Origin: Sulfurovum sp. UBA5198
GTDB taxonomy: Bacteria; Campylobacterota; Campylobacteria; Campylobacterales; Sulfurovaceae
Assembly (NCBI GenBank): GCA_002412865.1
Contig: DHVW01000001.1
Span: 47,026-111,025 of the forward strand
DNA length: 64,000 bases
Reading direction: 5' to 3'
Shown: positions 62,088 through 64,000 of the stretch, piece after piece
How positions within the stretch are numbered: position 1 is the stretch's first letter
How the letters are laid out: every line of letters begins with the position of its first letter
The notes under the pieces: model-generated
Told to the model about the DNA's origin: nothing
Database searches by the model: none
The model's input: only the letters and a program-made list of their open reading frames with translations
Program-made: the position numbers and the translations under genes

Positions 62088-62324
62088 ATGTCAGAGGATA
62101 ACGAGCTTTTAACACAGGTTGTGTTGATGTCACTAATGTACAAAGAAGCTGGTGAAAGCATAGTCGATGTTGGAAACATTTTAAGTGATTCTAAAGCCAT
62201 GAGCTTGGATGAGTACAATGAAATAGTTTTAGTATTACAAAAAGATGGTATGATAGTAGATGGTGAATTGTCTTTTGTGGGACTTGCTTTGGCACAAAAA
62301 GCACAAGAGACATTTAAGCTCTAA
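62088..62324 (+). CDS. Unknown small protein downstream of dapD
   Basis: A 78-residue acidic helical protein, with ATG 1 base after the dapD stop. The longer frame starts inside dapD. It looks like a small winged-helix (LDEYNEIVLVLQKDGMIVDGELSF), but no family is recognised. Confidence 0.6.
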   Translation: MSEDNELLTQVVLMSLMYKEAGESIVDVGNILSDSKAMSLDEYNEIVLVLQKDGMIVDGELSFVGLALAQKAQETFKL

Positions 62325-62338
62325 AAATGGAGAGTATA

Positions 62339-62623
62339 ATGGAGAAACAAAAAATAGATGACATAGAAACTTTGGCAAATATTGCATTTAATGAAGATAG
62401 ATATGATGTCTCACTCAAGTTATACAATGAGATGATTAAAAATAATAACGATTCAGATGCTCTGTATATGCTAGCACGACATTATATTGATGGACTTGGA
62501 GTAGAACAAGATGTTGAAAAAGCAATTTCTATTTTAAAAAAATCAGCAAAAAGAGGTTGTCTTGATGCTTCATATCTATTGCTTGAATATGTGCAAACGA
62601 CAAGCCAATGCTGTAAAGGTTAA
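62339..62623 (+). CDS. Small Sel1-like repeat protein
   Basis: A 94-residue protein with one to two TPR/Sel1-like units (ALYMLARHYIDGLGVEQDVE, KAISILKKSAKRGCLDASYLL). Sel1 repeats mediate protein contacts. ATG 62339 follows ggagag; ATG 62327 is also possible. No signal peptide. Confidence 0.7.
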   Translation: MEKQKIDDIETLANIAFNEDRYDVSLKLYNEMIKNNNDSDALYMLARHYIDGLGVEQDVEKAISILKKSAKRGCLDASYLLLEYVQTTSQCCKG

Positions 62624-62625
62624 AC

Positions 62626-62913
62626 TTGAGAATAGATAAGTGGCTAAGTAGCGTAAATATCATAAAAAGACGAACTGTAGCTGTTGATATGGTTAGAAAT
62701 GGTGTTGTGTTCATTAATGATATTGAGGCTAAGCCATCAAAAAATGTATCAGTTGGTGATGAAATCAGGATTGAGTATCTTAAAAGCCATAAATTTTATG
62801 AAGTATTAGCAATTCCTGCCACAAAAACTATTTCAAAAAGCCAAAATGAACTATACTCTAAAGAAACAAAAAGTATATCCATAAAGGAGAATGAAGATGA
62901 AGACACAAATTGA
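62626..62913 (+). CDS. S4-domain RNA-binding protein (HslR-like)
   Basis: A 95-residue protein. The S4 fold is clear: MRIDKWLSSVNIIKRRTVA, then VFINDIEAKPSKNVSVGDEI. The family includes Hsp15, which rescues stalled 50S subunits. It starts at TTG after aaaggt and overlaps trpD. Confidence 0.88.
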   Translation: MRIDKWLSSVNIIKRRTVAVDMVRNGVVFINDIEAKPSKNVSVGDEIRIEYLKSHKFYEVLAIPATKTISKSQNELYSKETKSISIKENEDEDTN

Positions 62914-63871
62914 ATTTGAAAAGCTTTTTAATAACGAACTATCAAATGAAGAGGCTAGAGATTTTTTGGTTGCTTTGCATGATAGGGGTGAGATATCCAG
63001 TGAGATAGCAACAGCTGCTAGACTTATGCGTGAATACTCTATAAAATTACCAATAAGTCAAGAATTGCAAGATAAAGCAATAGACATTGTTGGTACTGGT
63101 GGAGATAAAAGTGGGACATTTAATATCTCTACAACAGTTTCTTTATTACTCGCATCTATGGGTTGTGTAGTAGCAAAACATGGAAACAGAAGCGTAACTA
63201 GCAAATCAGGTTCGGCTGACGCTTTAGAGGCTCTTGGGATTAGGCTTGATTTGAGTCTCGAGCAACAAGCTAAAATGCTTGAAGAGATGAATTTTTGTTT
63301 TATGTTTGCACCAAATCATCATCCAGTTATGAAACATATTATGCCAATTCGTCAATCTATTCCTCATCGCACAATATTCAATATTTTAGGACCACTCGCA
63401 AATCCAGCTGGGGTTAATAAATATTTAATTGGTGTATTTGATGAGTCTTTTATTGAGCCAGTTGCCAATGCATTAGTTGAGCTTAAGGTAAAAAGAGCAT
63501 TTGTAGTAAGTAGCCTTGATGGTACAGATGAGATATCTGTGTCCACAAAAACAGCTTTTGCATTTGTAGAAGATGGGTATATTTCACATGGAGAGATAGA
63601 TCCAGAAGGGCTTGGCTTTACCCTATCAAAACCAGAAGATATATTGGGTGGAGATGCCGTACATAATGCTACAATTATCCGAGATATTTTTAGTGGCAAA
63701 GAGAGTGGAGCCAAACTAGATGCCGTGCTTATAAACGCTGCATTCGCACTATTTGTTGATGGCAAGGCGATTGATATAGCTGAGGGCATAGCTATGGCAA
63801 AAAGAGCCATTGAGAATGGCGTAGCAACAAAATATCTAGATGAACTTATAGAATTTTCCAAAAAGATATAA
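62897..63871 (+). CDS. trpD: Anthranilate phosphoribosyltransferase
   Basis: A 324-residue TrpD. DIVGTGGDKSGTFNIST is the PRPP loop, with KHGNRSVTSKSGSAD and the FNILGPLANPA motif. It is the second step of tryptophan synthesis. ATG 62897 is 7 bases after aaggag, better than ATG 62891. No other trp genes are in the window. Confidence 0.93.
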   Translation: MKTQIEFEKLFNNELSNEEARDFLVALHDRGEISSEIATAARLMREYSIKLPISQELQDKAIDIVGTGGDKSGTFNISTTVSLLLASMGCVVAKHGNRSVTSKSGSADALEALGIRLDLSLEQQAKMLEEMNFCFMFAPNHHPVMKHIMPIRQSIPHRTIFNILGPLANPAGVNKYLIGVFDESFIEPVANALVELKVKRAFVVSSLDGTDEISVSTKTAFAFVEDGYISHGEIDPEGLGFTLSKPEDILGGDAVHNATIIRDIFSGKESGAKLDAVLINAAFALFVDGKAIDIAEGIAMAKRAIENGVATKYLDELIEFSKKI

Positions 63872-64000
63872 ATGTCAAACGAGATTATAGTATCATTAGA
63901 AAATATAAGTGAAATAGCATATTTTTTAATTGATAAATTACCTGAAAATGTAATAATTTTTTTAGATGGAGAGGTTGGAGCTGGAAAAACAACTTTAGTG
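63872..64000 (+). CDS. tsaE: tRNA threonylcarbamoyladenosine biosynthesis ATPase, N-terminal part (partial)
   Basis: The frame runs off the right edge. MSNEIIVSLENISEIAYFL is followed by the P-loop GEVGAGKTTLV, the TsaE pattern. TsaE drives the TsaBD complex in t6A synthesis. It starts directly after the trpD stop. Confidence 0.85.
   Translation, partial: MSNEIIVSLENISEIAYFLIDKLPENVIIFLDGEVGAGKTTLV

Overview
The window is a low-GC chromosomal segment that fits a Campylobacterota (Epsilonproteobacteria) host, probably a free-living Sulfurimonas/Sulfurovum-like lineage. The clade markers are an HsrA-type orphan response regulator with the conserved LWEEPE / VRRRGY DNA-binding end, a cbpA-hspR heat-shock pair, a long-form DapD, and an SdhA-SdhB-SdhE succinate/fumarate oxidoreductase whose third subunit is HdrB-like. 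The species cannot be fixed from sequence alone. Several genes appear to start at TTG or GTG when ribosome-binding-site spacing is used.

Layout. 1-15.5 kb is housekeeping: argC end, lpxH-like, a DUF4116 repeat protein, sdhABE, thiL, small cytochromes, apt-rpiB, an M50 protease, lepB, folD, csp, nadE, a cyclophilin and pyrF. A tRNA-Ser(GCU) at 15.58 kb opens a variable region. First comes a compact integrative element of about 4.4 kb (tyrosine integrase, small HTH protein, small unknowns, a possible replication protein, five 11-bp phased repeats, and 12-mer repeats shared by both ends). Next is a type IIG restriction-modification gene interrupted in frame by a palindromic repeat and then frameshifted at an A7 tract. 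After it lie two small cargo genes, remnants of dinD and of a second R-M tail, and a RAYT transposase that carries the same palindromic repeats inside its own coding sequence.

24.9-50.4 kb returns to core functions: eptA, tatD, rlpA, hisB, kdsC-lptC, nadK, recN, a CNNM/CBS protein, a YgiQ-type radical SAM protein, a DEAD-box helicase, a DUF3365 haem lipoprotein, a TonB receptor, ftsY, folate cyclo-ligase, rny, cmoB, hsrA, amt, purL and purH.

50.5-58.0 kb is a second accessory island between purH and cbpA. It holds a two-gene overlapping operon: a 1749-residue protein with an N-terminal sacsin/HSP90-type ATPase and a C-terminal DUF3883 nuclease-like domain (the architecture of plant NO VEIN), and a NERD-nuclease-SF1-helicase fusion. 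This is the best candidate in the window for an under-described, probably defensive, system. A decayed YefM/YoeB toxin-antitoxin pair follows it.

58.0-64.0 kb is again core: cbpA-hspR behind a HAIR-like operator that contains the -35 box, a rimK pair, dapD, a Sel1 protein, an S4-domain protein, trpD and the start of tsaE.
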